Part shown: positions 44,160 through 52,882 of the stretch, piece after piece
How positions within the stretch are numbered: position 1 is the stretch's first letter
Layout: each line of letters opens with the position of its first letter
Assembly: GCA_023388965.1 (NCBI GenBank)
Contig: JAEWFF010000067.1
Coordinates: forward strand, 38,135 to 102,134
DNA: 64,000 nucleotides
Direction of reading: 5' to 3'
Source of the DNA: Pseudomonadota bacterium
Lineage (GTDB): Bacteria; Pseudomonadota; Alphaproteobacteria; Rhizobiales; Methylopilaceae
Notes under the pieces: generated by a model
Databases searched by the model: none
What the model was told of the DNA's origin: nothing
What the model saw: the letters and a program-made list of their open reading frames with translations, nothing else
Position numbers and translations under genes: made by a program

Positions 44160-44647
44160 AGCGCGCGCTGCAAAAGGACCATGTCGAGCGTGCGGCCGAA
44201 TTTCTCGCCGACGCCCGGCATCCGGCCGGTCTCCATGAAGCCGAATGCGCGATGCAGCGCGAGCGAGGCGGCGTTTCCCGAATCCACGGCGGCGACGAGA
44301 ATGCGTTTGCCGCGGGCGCGCGCCTCGGCGATGAGCGCTTCCAGAAGCGCACGGCCGACCCCGCGCCGCTGTGCGGCGGGCGCGACATAGAGCGAATGCT
44401 CCACCGTGCCGCGAAAGCCCTGATAGGGGCGGAAATCGCCGAAGCTTCCATAGCCGAGCACTGTCCCGTCCTCGACGGCCACCAGAACGGGGTAGTTCTG
44501 GCTTTGCCGCAGCAACAGCCAGGCGCGGCGGTCCTGCACCGTTCCGGGATCGTCGATCCAGATCGCGGTCGAGTTGCGCACCGCGTCCTCGAAAATGGCG
44601 TAGATGCCGGGAAGGTCGCCGTCGCCGGCGGGGCGGATGTCGAACAT
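44156..44647 (-). CDS. GNAT family N-acetyltransferase (phosphinothricin acetyltransferase-like)
   Basis: A 163-aa GNAT enzyme. The acetyl-CoA-binding loop is VAPAAQRRGVGRALLEALI near residue 90. The N-terminal IRPAGDGDLPGIYAIFEDAVRNSTAIWIDDP and HRAFGFMETGRMPGVGEKFGRTLDMVLLQR resemble the Pat/YncA subgroup, whose members acetylate methionine sulfone-type or phosphinothricin-like amines. The substrate is not defined here. Convergent with glnD and divergent from lepA. Confidence 0.85.
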   Translation of the reverse strand: MFDIRPAGDGDLPGIYAIFEDAVRNSTAIWIDDPGTVQDRRAWLLLRQSQNYPVLVAVEDGTVLGYGSFGDFRPYQGFRGTVEHSLYVAPAAQRRGVGRALLEALIAEARARGKRILVAAVDSGNAASLALHRAFGFMETGRMPGVGEKFGRTLDMVLLQRAL

Positions 44648-44724
44648 TGGGGATTATATAACCCGGACCTTCCGGCCGCGCGACCGCAGTTGCCGGTTCA
44701 TTGGGCGAATGCTATCTCGCGCGC

Positions 44725-46530
44725 ATGGCCGAGGCCCCTATCTCAAATATCCGCAACTTCTCGATCGTCGCCCATATCGACCATGGGAAATCGACGCTTG
44801 CCGACCGGCTGATCCAGATCACCGGCGGCCTCTCCGATCGCGAGATGACCGAACAGGTCCTCGACAATATGGAAATCGAGAAGGAACGCGGCATCACCAT
44901 CAAGGCGCAGACCGTGCGCCTCTCCTATCCGGCCAAGGATGGGCAGACCTACATCCTCAACCTGATGGACACGCCCGGCCACGTCGATTTCGCCTATGAG
45001 GTCTCGCGCTCGCTCGCGGCCTGCGAGGGCTCGCTGCTGGTCGTCGATGCCTCGCAGGGCGTCGAGGCGCAGACGCTCGCAAACGTCTATCACGCGCTCG
45101 ACGCCAATCACGAGATCGTGCCGGTCCTGAACAAGATCGACCTGCCGGCCGCCGAGCCTGACCGGATCAAGGAACAGATCGAGGAGGTCATCGGCCTCGA
45201 CGCATCCGACGCGGTGATGATTTCGGCCAAGACGGGCATCGGCATCCCCGACGTGCTGGAAGCCATCGTCACGCGCCTGCCGCCGCCAAAGGGCGACTGC
45301 GATGCGCCGCTGAAAGCGCTTCTCGTCGACAGCTGGTACGATGCCTATCTCGGCGTCGTCGTTCTCGTACGCATTTTCGACGGCACGCTGAAAAAGGGCC
45401 AGCGCATCCAGATGCTCGGCACGGGCGCGCATTACGAGGTCGACCGCATCGGCACGTTCACGCCGAAAATGGTCGCGGCCGACATGCTCGGCCCCGGCGA
45501 GGTCGGGTTCCTGACCGCCGCCATCAAGGAAGTGGCGGATACGCGTGTCGGCGACACGATCACCGACGACAAGAAGCCGACAAATGCGCCGCTGCCGGGC
45601 TTCAAGCCGGCGCAGCCAGTCGTGTTCTGCGGTCTGTTCCCGGTCGATGCCGCCGATTTCGACGATCTTCGGGCCGCGATGGGCAAATTGCGGCTCAACG
45701 ACGCCAGTTTCTCCTACGAAATGGAATCCTCCGCCGCGCTCGGCTTCGGCTTCCGCTGCGGCTTTCTCGGCCTGCTGCATCTCGAAATCATTCAGGAGCG
45801 GCTGGAGCGTGAGTTCAATCTCGAACTCATCGCGACCGCGCCGTCGGTCGTCTACAAGATCAAGCTGCGCGACGGTACGTATCTCGATCTGCACAATCCC
45901 GCCGATCTTCCCGATGTCATGCAGATCGAGGAAATCGAGGAGCCGTGGATTCGCGCGACGATCCTGACCCCCGACGATTACCTCGGCGGCATCCTGAAAC
46001 TCTGTCAGGACAGGCGCGGCACGCAGATCGATCTCAATTATGTCGGCAAGCGCGCAATGGTCGTCTACGACCTGCCGCTGAACGAGGTCGTGTTCGATTT
46101 CTACGACCGCCTGAAATCGATCTCCAAGGGCTATGCGAGCTTCGATTACGCGATTACTGATCTGCGGCCGGGCGATCTCGTGAAGATGCAGATTCTCGTC
46201 AACGAGGAGCCGGTCGATGCTTTGTCCATGCTGGTGCACCGCAGCCGCGCGGAAAATCGCGGCCGTGCCATGTGCGAGAAGCTGAAGGAACTGATCCCGA
46301 ACCATATGTTCAAGATCCCGATCCAGGCGGCGATCGGCGGCAAGGTCATCGCGCGCGAAACCATTTCGGCGCTGCGTAAGGACGTGACCGCGAAATGCTA
46401 TGGCGGCGACGTTTCGAGAAAGCGCAAACTGCTCGACAAGCAGAAAGAGGGCAAGAAGCGCATGCGCCAGTTCGGCAAGGTGGAGATTCCGCAGGAAGCC
46501 TTCATCGCCGCATTGAAGATGGACGATTAG
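44725..46530 (+). CDS. lepA: Elongation factor 4 (LepA)
   Basis: Ribosome-associated translational GTPase that back-translocates or remodels stalled ribosomes. 601 aa. GTP-binding motifs AHIDHGKSTLADR near residue 16, DTPGHVDF and NKIDLPAAEPD, and the LepA-specific C-terminal segment KMRQFGKVEIPQEAFIAAL-type end are present. The ATG at 44725 (MAEAPISNIRN) is typical; the upstream TTG frame adds eight unrelated residues. Confidence 0.96.
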   Translation: MAEAPISNIRNFSIVAHIDHGKSTLADRLIQITGGLSDREMTEQVLDNMEIEKERGITIKAQTVRLSYPAKDGQTYILNLMDTPGHVDFAYEVSRSLAACEGSLLVVDASQGVEAQTLANVYHALDANHEIVPVLNKIDLPAAEPDRIKEQIEEVIGLDASDAVMISAKTGIGIPDVLEAIVTRLPPPKGDCDAPLKALLVDSWYDAYLGVVVLVRIFDGTLKKGQRIQMLGTGAHYEVDRIGTFTPKMVAADMLGPGEVGFLTAAIKEVADTRVGDTITDDKKPTNAPLPGFKPAQPVVFCGLFPVDAADFDDLRAAMGKLRLNDASFSYEMESSAALGFGFRCGFLGLLHLEIIQERLEREFNLELIATAPSVVYKIKLRDGTYLDLHNPADLPDVMQIEEIEEPWIRATILTPDDYLGGILKLCQDRRGTQIDLNYVGKRAMVVYDLPLNEVVFDFYDRLKSISKGYASFDYAITDLRPGDLVKMQILVNEEPVDALSMLVHRSRAENRGRAMCEKLKELIPNHMFKIPIQAAIGGKVIARETISALRKDVTAKCYGGDVSRKRKLLDKQKEGKKRMRQFGKVEIPQEAFIAALKMDD

Positions 46531-46546
46531 CAGAGCGCATTCTCCG

Positions 46547-46577
46547 CACCCGCGCCTCGTCAGGCGAGCCGCGGGTG
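46547..46577. terminator. Hairpin between convergent lepA and NTF2-like gene
   Basis: Stem CACCCGCG / CGCGGGTG with an inner CTCG / CGAG stem, located between two convergent stop codons. No T-run, so termination efficiency is uncertain. Confidence 0.4.
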
Positions 46578-46593
46578 TCCGGAATGAGACGCC

Positions 46594-46974
46594 TCAATCG
46601 ACAGGGACGATCTTCTCTTCGTCGCCGTCCCAGGCCTGCACCATAACTTCGCGCATGATGCGCCCGTCCGCGTCGAGATCGAGCATCGCGCTGCAGAATA
46701 CCTTCGCGCCGTTCGGGTATTCACATTCTTCCGTGAAGGCGAGATGGCCGTCTGAGGCCACCATATCCTTCAGGCTGTGCGATATGCCGCGTCCGCACAC
46801 CTCCTCATAGAACTCGGCAATCTCGTCCAGTCCCGTCAGTTCGAGCGGATGGCTTGGCGGGTGGATGTTGTCGATGATTTTCAACGTCGCCCTGTCGGCG
46901 AACAGCGACGCCATGCGGGCGGCATCGTTGCCTTCGAGGGCGCTTTTCAGCGTTGCGATATCGAGATTTCGCAT
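46594..46974 (-). CDS. NTF2/SnoaL-like fold protein
   Basis: A 126-aa cone-shaped alpha+beta (NTF2-like) protein: helix LKSALEGNDAARMASLFADRATLKIID, then HPLELTGLDEIAEFYEEV, and beta strands ending GRIMREVMVQAW. Such folds bind small ligands or act as isomerases; no catalytic set is identified here. The ATG at 46974 has AGGAGG about 8 bases upstream; the longer open frame is rejected. Divergent from ppk2. Function unknown. Confidence 0.8.
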   Translation of the reverse strand: MRNLDIATLKSALEGNDAARMASLFADRATLKIIDNIHPPSHPLELTGLDEIAEFYEEVCGRGISHSLKDMVASDGHLAFTEECEYPNGAKVFCSAMLDLDADGRIMREVMVQAWDGDEEKIVPVD

Positions 46975-47074
46975 GACCTGATCCTCCTGTCCTTCACCTA
47001 GCGCGCGGGGGCCGCGGGAGGAGGGCTTGCGTCGGGACGGGTAAGCGGCGGAAACTTCCCGCGTGGAGGACGAT

Positions 47075-48001
47075 GTGTCGAAGAAATCCAGCAAGGCCAA
47101 ACTCAAAGCAATATCCGGCGACGACCAATTTCCCGGCGCCGACGTCACTATCGGCGGATTGAAGATCGACCTCGACGCCAAAGAGCTGCCGAATGAGGTC
47201 GAGGACGCCGCGCTGTCCTCCGGCGGCTATCCCTACGACAAGAAGCTGAAGCGCAAGGCCTATGATCCGGAACTGCGCGCCCTGCAGATCGAGCTTCTGA
47301 AACTTCAGGCCTGGGCCCACAAGACCGGTGCGCGGATCGCCATTCTGTTCGAGGGGCGCGATTCGGCTGGCAAGGGCGGCACGATCAAGCGCTTCACCGA
47401 ACATCTCAATCCCCGCTCGGCGCGGGTCGTCGCGCTGCCGAAGCCCTCCGATGTCGAGCGCGGGCAATTCTATTTCCAGCGCTATGTCGCCGAACTGCCG
47501 TCCGCCGGCGAAATCGCGTTCTTCGACCGCTCCTGGTACAATCGCGCCGTCGTCGAGCCGGTGATGGGCTTCTGCACGCCCGAACAGACCGCGCAGTTTT
47601 TGAAAGATGCGCCGGTCTTCGAGAAGATGCTTGTCGATAATGGCGTGCATCTCATCAAGTTCTGGCTCACGGTCGGGCGCGAAATGCAGGTCAAGCGCCT
47701 GTTTGACCGGCGCCACGACCCCCTCAAGCACTGGAAGCTCTCGGCCATCGATTATCAGGGCCTGCCGCTCTGGGATGCCTATACCGAAGCGGCGCGCACC
47801 ATGCTCGAGGCGACGCATACCGAAGACGCGCCCTGGACCGTGGTCCGCGCCAACGGCAAGAGGCGGCTGCGCCTCGAGGCCATCCGCTTCGTTCTGTCGA
47901 AAATTGCCTATGAAGGCCGCGATGCGGCCATTCTGGGCGTGCCCGACCATAAAATTGTCGCGGATGCGGCGTCTTTTTTAACCAAGGGGGGTCAGATCTA
48001 G
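47075..48001 (+). CDS. ppk2: Polyphosphate kinase 2 (PPK2 family)
   Basis: Transfers phosphate between polyphosphate and nucleoside phosphates. 308 aa, one-domain PPK2. Walker A EGRDSAGKGGTIKR near residue 92, Walker B FFDRSWYNRAVVEP near 149 and the lid segment FDRRHDPLKHWKLSAID are clear. The length and single domain suit class I (NDP-phosphorylating) enzymes, but class cannot be proven from motif reading. The GTG at 47075 has GGAGGA just upstream; a GTG at 47063 lacks one. An acidic/basic N-terminal tail of about 50 residues precedes the fold. Confidence 0.92.
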   Translation: MSKKSSKAKLKAISGDDQFPGADVTIGGLKIDLDAKELPNEVEDAALSSGGYPYDKKLKRKAYDPELRALQIELLKLQAWAHKTGARIAILFEGRDSAGKGGTIKRFTEHLNPRSARVVALPKPSDVERGQFYFQRYVAELPSAGEIAFFDRSWYNRAVVEPVMGFCTPEQTAQFLKDAPVFEKMLVDNGVHLIKFWLTVGREMQVKRLFDRRHDPLKHWKLSAIDYQGLPLWDAYTEAARTMLEATHTEDAPWTVVRANGKRRLRLEAIRFVLSKIAYEGRDAAILGVPDHKIVADAASFLTKGGQI

Positions 48002-48046
48002 GCTCCTGCGCGCCGCGTTCCGTTCCGCCTGCCGAGAGCCCGTTCC

Positions 48047-48784
48047 ATGCCCCGTCTGCGTATCGCTCTTCTCGCCCTTGCTTTGCCGCTTGCCGGCTGC
48101 GTGTCGTCGGGAGGCGAGGGTCTCTTCACCGGCAGCGTGACCCGCGCCGACAATTCGATCTACGGCGCGCGGCCCAATGAGCGGCACCCGCTTCCGGCGA
48201 CCAATGTGTCCGGCGTGCCGAAGAAATATCTGCGCCAGACTGTGAACTTCCGGGGCGATCAGCCGCCCGGCACGATCGTCGTCGATACCAATAACCGCTT
48301 CCTCTATCTCGTCCAGCCGGGCGGTCGCGCTCTGCGCTACGGCATCGGTGTCGGCAAGGCCGGGCTGGAATTCAGCGGCGGGGCGGTGATCGGGCGCAAG
48401 GCCGAATGGCCGAGCTGGACGCCGACCTCCGACATGATCGCCCGCGAGCCCGAGCGCAATCTGCCGTGGAAAAACGGCATGGCGGGCGGCCCCGGCAATC
48501 CGCTCGGCCCGCGCGCTCTCTATCTCTACAAGGACGGCCGCGACACGCTGTTCCGCATCCACGGCACGACCGAGCCGCACACGATCGGCAAGGCCGTTTC
48601 GTCCGGCTGCATCCGCATGTTCAATCAGGACGTGATCGACCTCTACAACCGCGTTCCGGCGGGCGCCCAGGTCGTCGTGCTGCACAATGCGCATCCGCTC
48701 GACCAGTTCGGCGATGCGATGGCCGGGTTCGCCGATCAGGTCGGGCGCGGCATTACCAATATTGCCGAGAGCGTGCAGCGCTGA
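48047..48784 (+). CDS. L,D-transpeptidase (YkuD domain) lipoprotein
   Basis: Cell-wall enzyme that makes 3-3 crosslinks or anchors proteins to peptidoglycan. 245 aa with a lipoprotein signal (LALPLAGC, Cys near residue 18). The catalytic YkuD signature is split over HGTTEPHTIGK near 172 and SSGCIRMFN near 186, with the active-site Cys present. RYGIGVGKAG and EWPSWTPTSDM precede it, as in the ErfK/YbiS/YnhG type. Confidence 0.93.
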   Translation: MPRLRIALLALALPLAGCVSSGGEGLFTGSVTRADNSIYGARPNERHPLPATNVSGVPKKYLRQTVNFRGDQPPGTIVVDTNNRFLYLVQPGGRALRYGIGVGKAGLEFSGGAVIGRKAEWPSWTPTSDMIAREPERNLPWKNGMAGGPGNPLGPRALYLYKDGRDTLFRIHGTTEPHTIGKAVSSGCIRMFNQDVIDLYNRVPAGAQVVVLHNAHPLDQFGDAMAGFADQVGRGITNIAESVQR

Positions 48785-48905
48785 TCGCTTTGCGGTGCGG
48801 CCTCTGTTCGCGCCGCCCTATTGCTCTACGCCCCGCCGCTCTACGCGCTTCCGCCGGATTGTGGTATTTGCCGCCTGCACCACCTATCTCAGGAGCAAGG
48901 CGCGC

Positions 48906-49226
48906 ATGCGGTTCATCATCCGGCTGATCGGCGTCATTCTGTTCGCGGCCGCGTTCGTCGTTCTGGTCATCGACGGCACGCGGTCCGTCGGCGGCAATGC
49001 GCTGTATCTGTCGAGCCTGTCGGAAGCAGTCGGCATTGTGTGGCCGGACGGCGTGCAGACCGTCGAGATCTGGCTCACATCTTTGTCGGGGGCGTTGTGG
49101 AATCCGGTGGGCGCCTGGCTATTCGCGCAGCCCGCAACGGTCGTGCTCGGCATTGCCGGGCTTGTCCTGATGCTGATCGGGCGCGCGCCGCCGCCTATGG
49201 TCCGGCCGTTGCCGCGCCGTTACTGA
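48906..49226 (+). CDS. Unidentified small membrane protein
   Basis: I do not recognise this 106-aa protein. It has an N-terminal transmembrane helix (about residues 3-24), an amphipathic central region (SLSEAVGIVWPDGVQTVEIWLTSL) and a second helix (about 74-96) followed by a proline/arginine tail. The ATG at 48906 has GGAG about 11 bases upstream, and msrA follows 15 bases after its stop, so it is probably cotranscribed with msrA. Two helices, no motif. Confidence 0.7.
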   Translation: MRFIIRLIGVILFAAAFVVLVIDGTRSVGGNALYLSSLSEAVGIVWPDGVQTVEIWLTSLSGALWNPVGAWLFAQPATVVLGIAGLVLMLIGRAPPPMVRPLPRRY

Positions 49227-49241
49227 GAAAGGAACCCGCCC

Positions 49242-49901
49242 GTGATCTTCTCGCTGTTCAGACCCGAAATTCCGATGCCGACTCGTGAGAACGCTTTGCC
49301 CGGACGCCCGTCCGCGATCCCGACAGCGGCGGAACATTTCATCAGCGGCCATTCGCTGAAGGGGCCTTATCCCGAGGGGTTGGAGAGCGCGGTGTTCGGT
49401 GCCGGCTGCTTCTGGGGCGTCGAGCGCAAATTCTGGCAATTGCCCGGCGTGTATGTGACGGCGGCCGGCTATGCCGGCGGCTTCACCCCGAACCCGACCT
49501 ATGAAGAGGCGTGTTCCGGCCATACCGGCCACACCGAAGCGGTGCTCGTCGTCTACGATCCGTCCGTCATTACATATGATCGACTGCTGAAAGCGTTCTG
49601 GGAAATGCATGACCCGACGCAGGGCAACCGGCAGGGTAACGATGCCGGCACACAATACCGCTCCGCGATCTATGCGACGAGCGATGCGCAGCTTCGGGAG
49701 GCGCTCGCCTCGCGCGATCTTTACGCCGAGGCGCTGAAGGCCGAGGGCTATGGCCCGATCACCACCGAGATCGCGCCGGCGGGCGAGTTCTACTTCGCCG
49801 AGGATTACCACCAGCAATATCTGGCGAAGAATCCGAACGGCTATTGCGGCGTGGGCGGCACCGGCGTGTCCTGCCCGGTCGGCGCGGGCGTCAGCGCCTG
49901 A
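49242..49901 (+). CDS. msrA: Peptide-methionine (S)-S-oxide reductase MsrA
   Basis: Repairs oxidised methionine. 219 aa. The catalytic Cys is in AGCFWGVERKFWQ near residue 56; HTEAVLVVYDP and HDPTQGNRQGNDAGTQYRSAIY match the family, and the recycling cysteines are in the C-terminal NGYCGVGGTGVSCPVG. GTG start at 49242. Its last 61 bases overlap the convergent mepA gene, which shares the C-terminal coding region on the other strand. Confidence 0.96.
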   Translation: MIFSLFRPEIPMPTRENALPGRPSAIPTAAEHFISGHSLKGPYPEGLESAVFGAGCFWGVERKFWQLPGVYVTAAGYAGGFTPNPTYEEACSGHTGHTEAVLVVYDPSVITYDRLLKAFWEMHDPTQGNRQGNDAGTQYRSAIYATSDAQLREALASRDLYAEALKAEGYGPITTEIAPAGEFYFAEDYHQQYLAKNPNGYCGVGGTGVSCPVGAGVSA

Positions 49902-50911
49902 GCCGTTCCGGTATCGGGCGCCAGCAGTACGGACCGGCATTCGTCCGGCAGCGCCGCCATCGTCATCGGCGGTTTGGGCCTGGGCGGCACTTTCGGAGGC
50001 GGCGGCACATCCGGCGCCTTCACCTGTTTCAGCCACCAGTCGAGTGGCGCGCCGCAGCCGTCATCGGCGGGCACCGGGTCCTGCGGGCGGCAGTTCGGGC
50101 TGTCCTTCGGGCAGGCCATGCGTATGTGCATGTGATAATGGTGGCCCCAGTACGGACGCACCCTGGCAAGCCATGAACGGTCGCCCTTCGCTTCGCGGCA
50201 CAGCGCCTTCTTGATGACGGGGTTGACGAGCACGCGCTCGACGCCCGGCATGGTCGCGGCCGCGCGAATGACCTTTATGTGCTCCGGCGTCCATTCCTTG
50301 CCGACATCGGTGAATTTCGCATTGGCGACGCTCTTGGCCGAAATCTCCTCGCGCTCGCGCGCCGAATAGCGGCGGCCGGGCATCGGATTGAGCCAGATAT
50401 CGGCATCGAGCCCGATCTGGTGCGAGGCATGACCGGTCAGCATCGGCCCGCCGCGCGGCTGCGAAATATCGCCGACGAGTAAGCCGGGCCATTTGGTCTC
50501 GGCTTTCACTCGAGTGGCGAGTTTTTCCAAAGTGGAGATCAGGGTCGGGTGGCCCCAGGTCCGGTTGCGCGACAGGCGCATCGCCTGCCAGGCAGGGCCG
50601 TCGATCGACAGGGGCGCGGCCCCCGCAAGGCAGCCCTTGGCGTAAAGGCCGATGGAGCGCGCCGTCAGCGCCGCCGGCAGTTTGCGCGCGCCGAACAATT
50701 CCTTGGCGGGTTTGCGGTCGAGATCGGATTTCGCAGGGGATGAGGCAGCCGTAGCCGGCGCCGCCGTCGGGCGCGGTTCGGGCAGCGGCACCTCAGCCCG
50801 CGCGGGCGCGGCCGCGAGCAGGGCCAGAGTGGGCAGGGCCAGCGCAAGCCACGGACTTATGCGCCGCTCGCCAGCGGGGCCTCTTGCCGTGACATGCGAT
50901 TCCAGCTCCAT
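49841..50911 (-). CDS. mepA: Penicillin-insensitive murein endopeptidase MepA
   Basis: Periplasmic zinc metallopeptidase (family M74) that cuts D-Ala-meso-DAP crosslinks. 356 aa: signal peptide (LALALPTLALLAAAPARAE), then the metal-binding segments MLTGHASHQIGLDADIWLN near residue 158 and HYHMHIRMACP near 262. The C-terminus is a proline-rich tail (PPPPKVPPRPKPP) ending within the convergent msrA gene. The start at 50911 leaves a 23-residue segment before the hydrophobic core; a later start is possible. Confidence 0.93.
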   Translation of the reverse strand: MELESHVTARGPAGERRISPWLALALPTLALLAAAPARAEVPLPEPRPTAAPATAASSPAKSDLDRKPAKELFGARKLPAALTARSIGLYAKGCLAGAAPLSIDGPAWQAMRLSRNRTWGHPTLISTLEKLATRVKAETKWPGLLVGDISQPRGGPMLTGHASHQIGLDADIWLNPMPGRRYSAREREEISAKSVANAKFTDVGKEWTPEHIKVIRAAATMPGVERVLVNPVIKKALCREAKGDRSWLARVRPYWGHHYHMHIRMACPKDSPNCRPQDPVPADDGCGAPLDWWLKQVKAPDVPPPPKVPPRPKPPMTMAALPDECRSVLLAPDTGTAQALTPAPTGQDTPVPPTPQ

Positions 50912-51040
50912 GGTGCGAGCAAAGCGAGACTTGCCGCCCGGCGCAAGAGACTAAAGGCGGAAAACCTCGCTATGGCGGGTGGATACGTTGCCTAGCGGCG
51001 CAGGGCCGGTTATATGGCGGCTCCGCCTTTCGGGCGGCGT

Positions 51041-51130
51041 GGAGAGGTGGCCGAGTGGTTGAAGGCGCACGCCTGGAACGCGTGTATACGGGAAACCGTA
51101 TCGAGGGTTCGAATCCCTCTCTCTCCGCCA
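51041..51130 (+). tRNA. tRNA-Ser (GGA)
   Basis: A 90-base class II tRNA with encoded CCA. Acceptor GGAGAGG/TCTCTCC, anticodon stem CACGC/GCGTG around CTGGAAC (anticodon GGA), a variable arm stem (TACGG/CCGTA) and T-arm GAGGG TTCGAAT CCCTC. It marks the left edge of the region with mobile-element remnants. Confidence 0.96.
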
Positions 51131-51207
51131 CTATCAGATTGCAAACTCCCTACATCCCGATTTGAGCGCCGAAATTCCTTTTGATTTCAAAGGGGGTTAG
51201 TGGTTTC

Positions 51208-51300
51208 GACCGAACCTCAGAGACTGCCTAAATCGCGATTGCCAGTCTCTGAACGGCTTTTGTCTCAAACCATGCGAACCTCGGTCAATTTGGTTCGGTC
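51208..51300. repeat. Nested inverted repeats downstream of tRNA-Ser
   Basis: Outer arms GACCGAACC (51208-51216) and GGTTCGGTC (51292-51300) enclose CAGAGACTG (51218-51226) and CAGTCTCTG (51243-51251), which flank the palindrome AATCGCGATT (51231-51240). The inner part is a near-perfect 34-base palindrome. Possibly a recombination or replication site. Confidence 0.6.
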
Positions 51301-51609
51301 TAAAAAATCATTATGGTTTCAATGCGTTGTGGTTTTAGTGCTACGCCCAAGTTGTAACGGGTGCTGCCACCAGTCAGCCTAAACAGAGACACCCGAGATG
51401 GGCGTTTTCGGGCGGAATACAACGCAGTGCAACGAGCCGATATCGCATCGATAAAATTAGGTCAGCAACGGGGTGGGATGCGGACTGGCAGCTTTCCATT
51501 GGGTTTCGCGGGATACCCGCCATTCGGTATTGCAGAACTCGGTCGCAGATCGTCGATTTCTGCGGCTGATATTTGCGACAGAAAATCCCTGGAAATCAGC
51601 GCTTCCGGT

Positions 51610-51641
51610 ACTGTCGCGGAACTTAGTAGTTCCGCGACAGT
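51610..51641. repeat. Perfect 14-bp stem hairpin after the flavin reductase
   Basis: ACTGTCGCGGAACT and AGTTCCGCGACAGT are exact complements with a TAGT loop, starting four bases after the reductase stop on the minus strand. No T-run follows, so a mobile-element or recombination end is as likely as a terminator. Confidence 0.6.
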
Positions 51642-51645
51642 CTTG

Positions 51646-52803
51646 TCAGTATCCGGTGAACATTTCCGAGCGGATGCTTTCGGGTTTGACGCCGGCCTGT
51701 TTGAGCAGGGTTTCCATCGCGGCGACCATGGCCGTGGGACCGGCGAGATAGAAGACCGGCTTGGATATGTCGCCAACATGCCGTTCGATCAGCTCGCGAT
51801 CGATAAAACCCCGCTCGCCCTGCCGGCCGGCGGCGTCGGTCATCGTGGCGATGAGCCTGAACCGGGGAATGTCACGCGCAAGCTGCTCAAGCTCGGACAA
51901 GAAGGCGGCGTCCTCGGCGCTGCGGTTGCTTTAAAAGAGCACGACGTCGCGAGATAACCCGCGTCCGGCCGCGTCGAAGATCATGCTGCGGAACGGCGTG
52001 ATGCCGATACCACCAGCGAGAAGGACCGCCGGCTCGCTGCCGCCGTCAAACATCAGGTCGCCATATGGCCCCTCGATGCCGACCGGCGATCCGGCCGGCA
52101 GCCCGGCCAGACGACGCTTGAAGGCAGAGTCGGTTGTGCGGGTCGCGATCACCAGGTCCGGCTCCTGCGGCGCGCTGGCGACCGAGAAGGTACGGACACG
52201 GCCCTTGCTGTCGATGTCCTCTTGGCCGGGCAGTGTCACATTGACGGCCTGACCGGCGGCGTAGCTGAAGCCATCGGGCTTCTTCAGGCGGAAGGCGACC
52301 GTGTCGCGCGCCATCTCTTCCTTGCCGACAAGGCTCGTCCTGTAGCTCGCCGCAGGTCGCAGGAAGTTGCCGCGCCGCCATTGGGTGAGCTTCATGCCAT
52401 CGCGCATGCCCATGCCGAGCAGCGTGATGTTCACGGCCCCGGCGATCAGTTCGACAGCCTGCACAATATAGAAGATCGTATCGAACTCCCCGGCGCGCGC
52501 CTTTGACGCAAGAAACAGCGCCGCCGGGATCAGGATGAGTAGGCCGTTGGCGGCGATGAAGGGCATGCGTTTCAGTTTCGCGCCGACCAGCCCTTGCCGC
52601 TGCCCGTGCGACAGGAAGAAGCCGGAACCGCCCACGGCGGCGAGCGCCGGGACGAGCAGCAGGAAGCCCCACGGGATCGCCGTTTTGACCGCGACCACGA
52701 CCGCTTCCGACAGGAACAGTTCAGAAATGGCCGTCGAGAGCCAGAAGGTTGCAATCGTCAGCAGGGCGATCATGCCGGCGAGCGGGTGAATGATCCTTGG
52801 CAT
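51646..52803 (-). pseudogene. Membrane-anchored ferredoxin/flavodoxin reductase-like protein, interrupted by an in-frame stop
   Basis: From the ATG at 52803 the frame encodes about four transmembrane helices (residues 1-120), then an FNR-type FAD domain (TVAFRLKKPDGFSYAAGQAVNV, RTFSVASAPQEPD) and an NAD(P)H-binding start VLLAGGIGITPF. A TAA at 51931-51933 ends it after SRDVVLF, where the family usually has a tyrosine (FYSNR-type). The same frame continues without any shift to 51646 with SNRSAEDAAFL, LIATMTD, VFYLAGPTAMV and a normal FNR C-terminus (SEMFTGY). So one nonsense codon splits an otherwise intact 385-codon gene. It is divergent from a MarR regulator and a cytochrome b561, suggesting a membrane electron-transfer role from NAD(P)H. 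Confidence 0.85.
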
Positions 52804-52825
52804 AGCGTTTCCCGTTTCGTATTGT

Positions 52826-52882
52826 TTGCATGATGTCAATTCGATATGATGGAGACATATGCTCTTGACATGATGATGTCAA
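52826..52882. promoter_or_regulatory. Palindromic operators between the reductase and MarR genes
   Basis: TTGACAT (52865-52871) and ATGTCAA (52876-52882) form a perfect inverted repeat with a 4-base spacer. A related half-site ATGTCAA lies at 52833-52839 next to TTGCATG, and ATATG/CATAT flank 52844-52860. This is the size and position expected for MarR autoregulation of the divergent promoters. Confidence 0.55.

Larger units (their letters stand above)
51131..51645. other. Non-coding, palindrome-rich stretch after tRNA-Ser
   Basis: Lower GC than the flanking core genes and without a gene I can support. It holds a nested inverted-repeat structure at 51208-51300 and a perfect hairpin at 51610-51641. 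Short open frames on both strands show no recognisable protein signature. Confidence 0.6.

Noticed and set aside
44743..46305. Long open frame antisense to lepA
   Set aside because: Mirror of lepA codons; no recognisable protein.
51131..51160. Direct repeat of the tRNA-Ser 3' end marking an att site
   Set aside because: No second copy of the tRNA 3' sequence was seen in the window; the other end may lie outside.
51361..51957. Plus-strand open frame across the palindromic region and the reductase 3' end
   Set aside because: It runs antisense to the reductase C-terminus and through the hairpin at 51610-51641; no family features.
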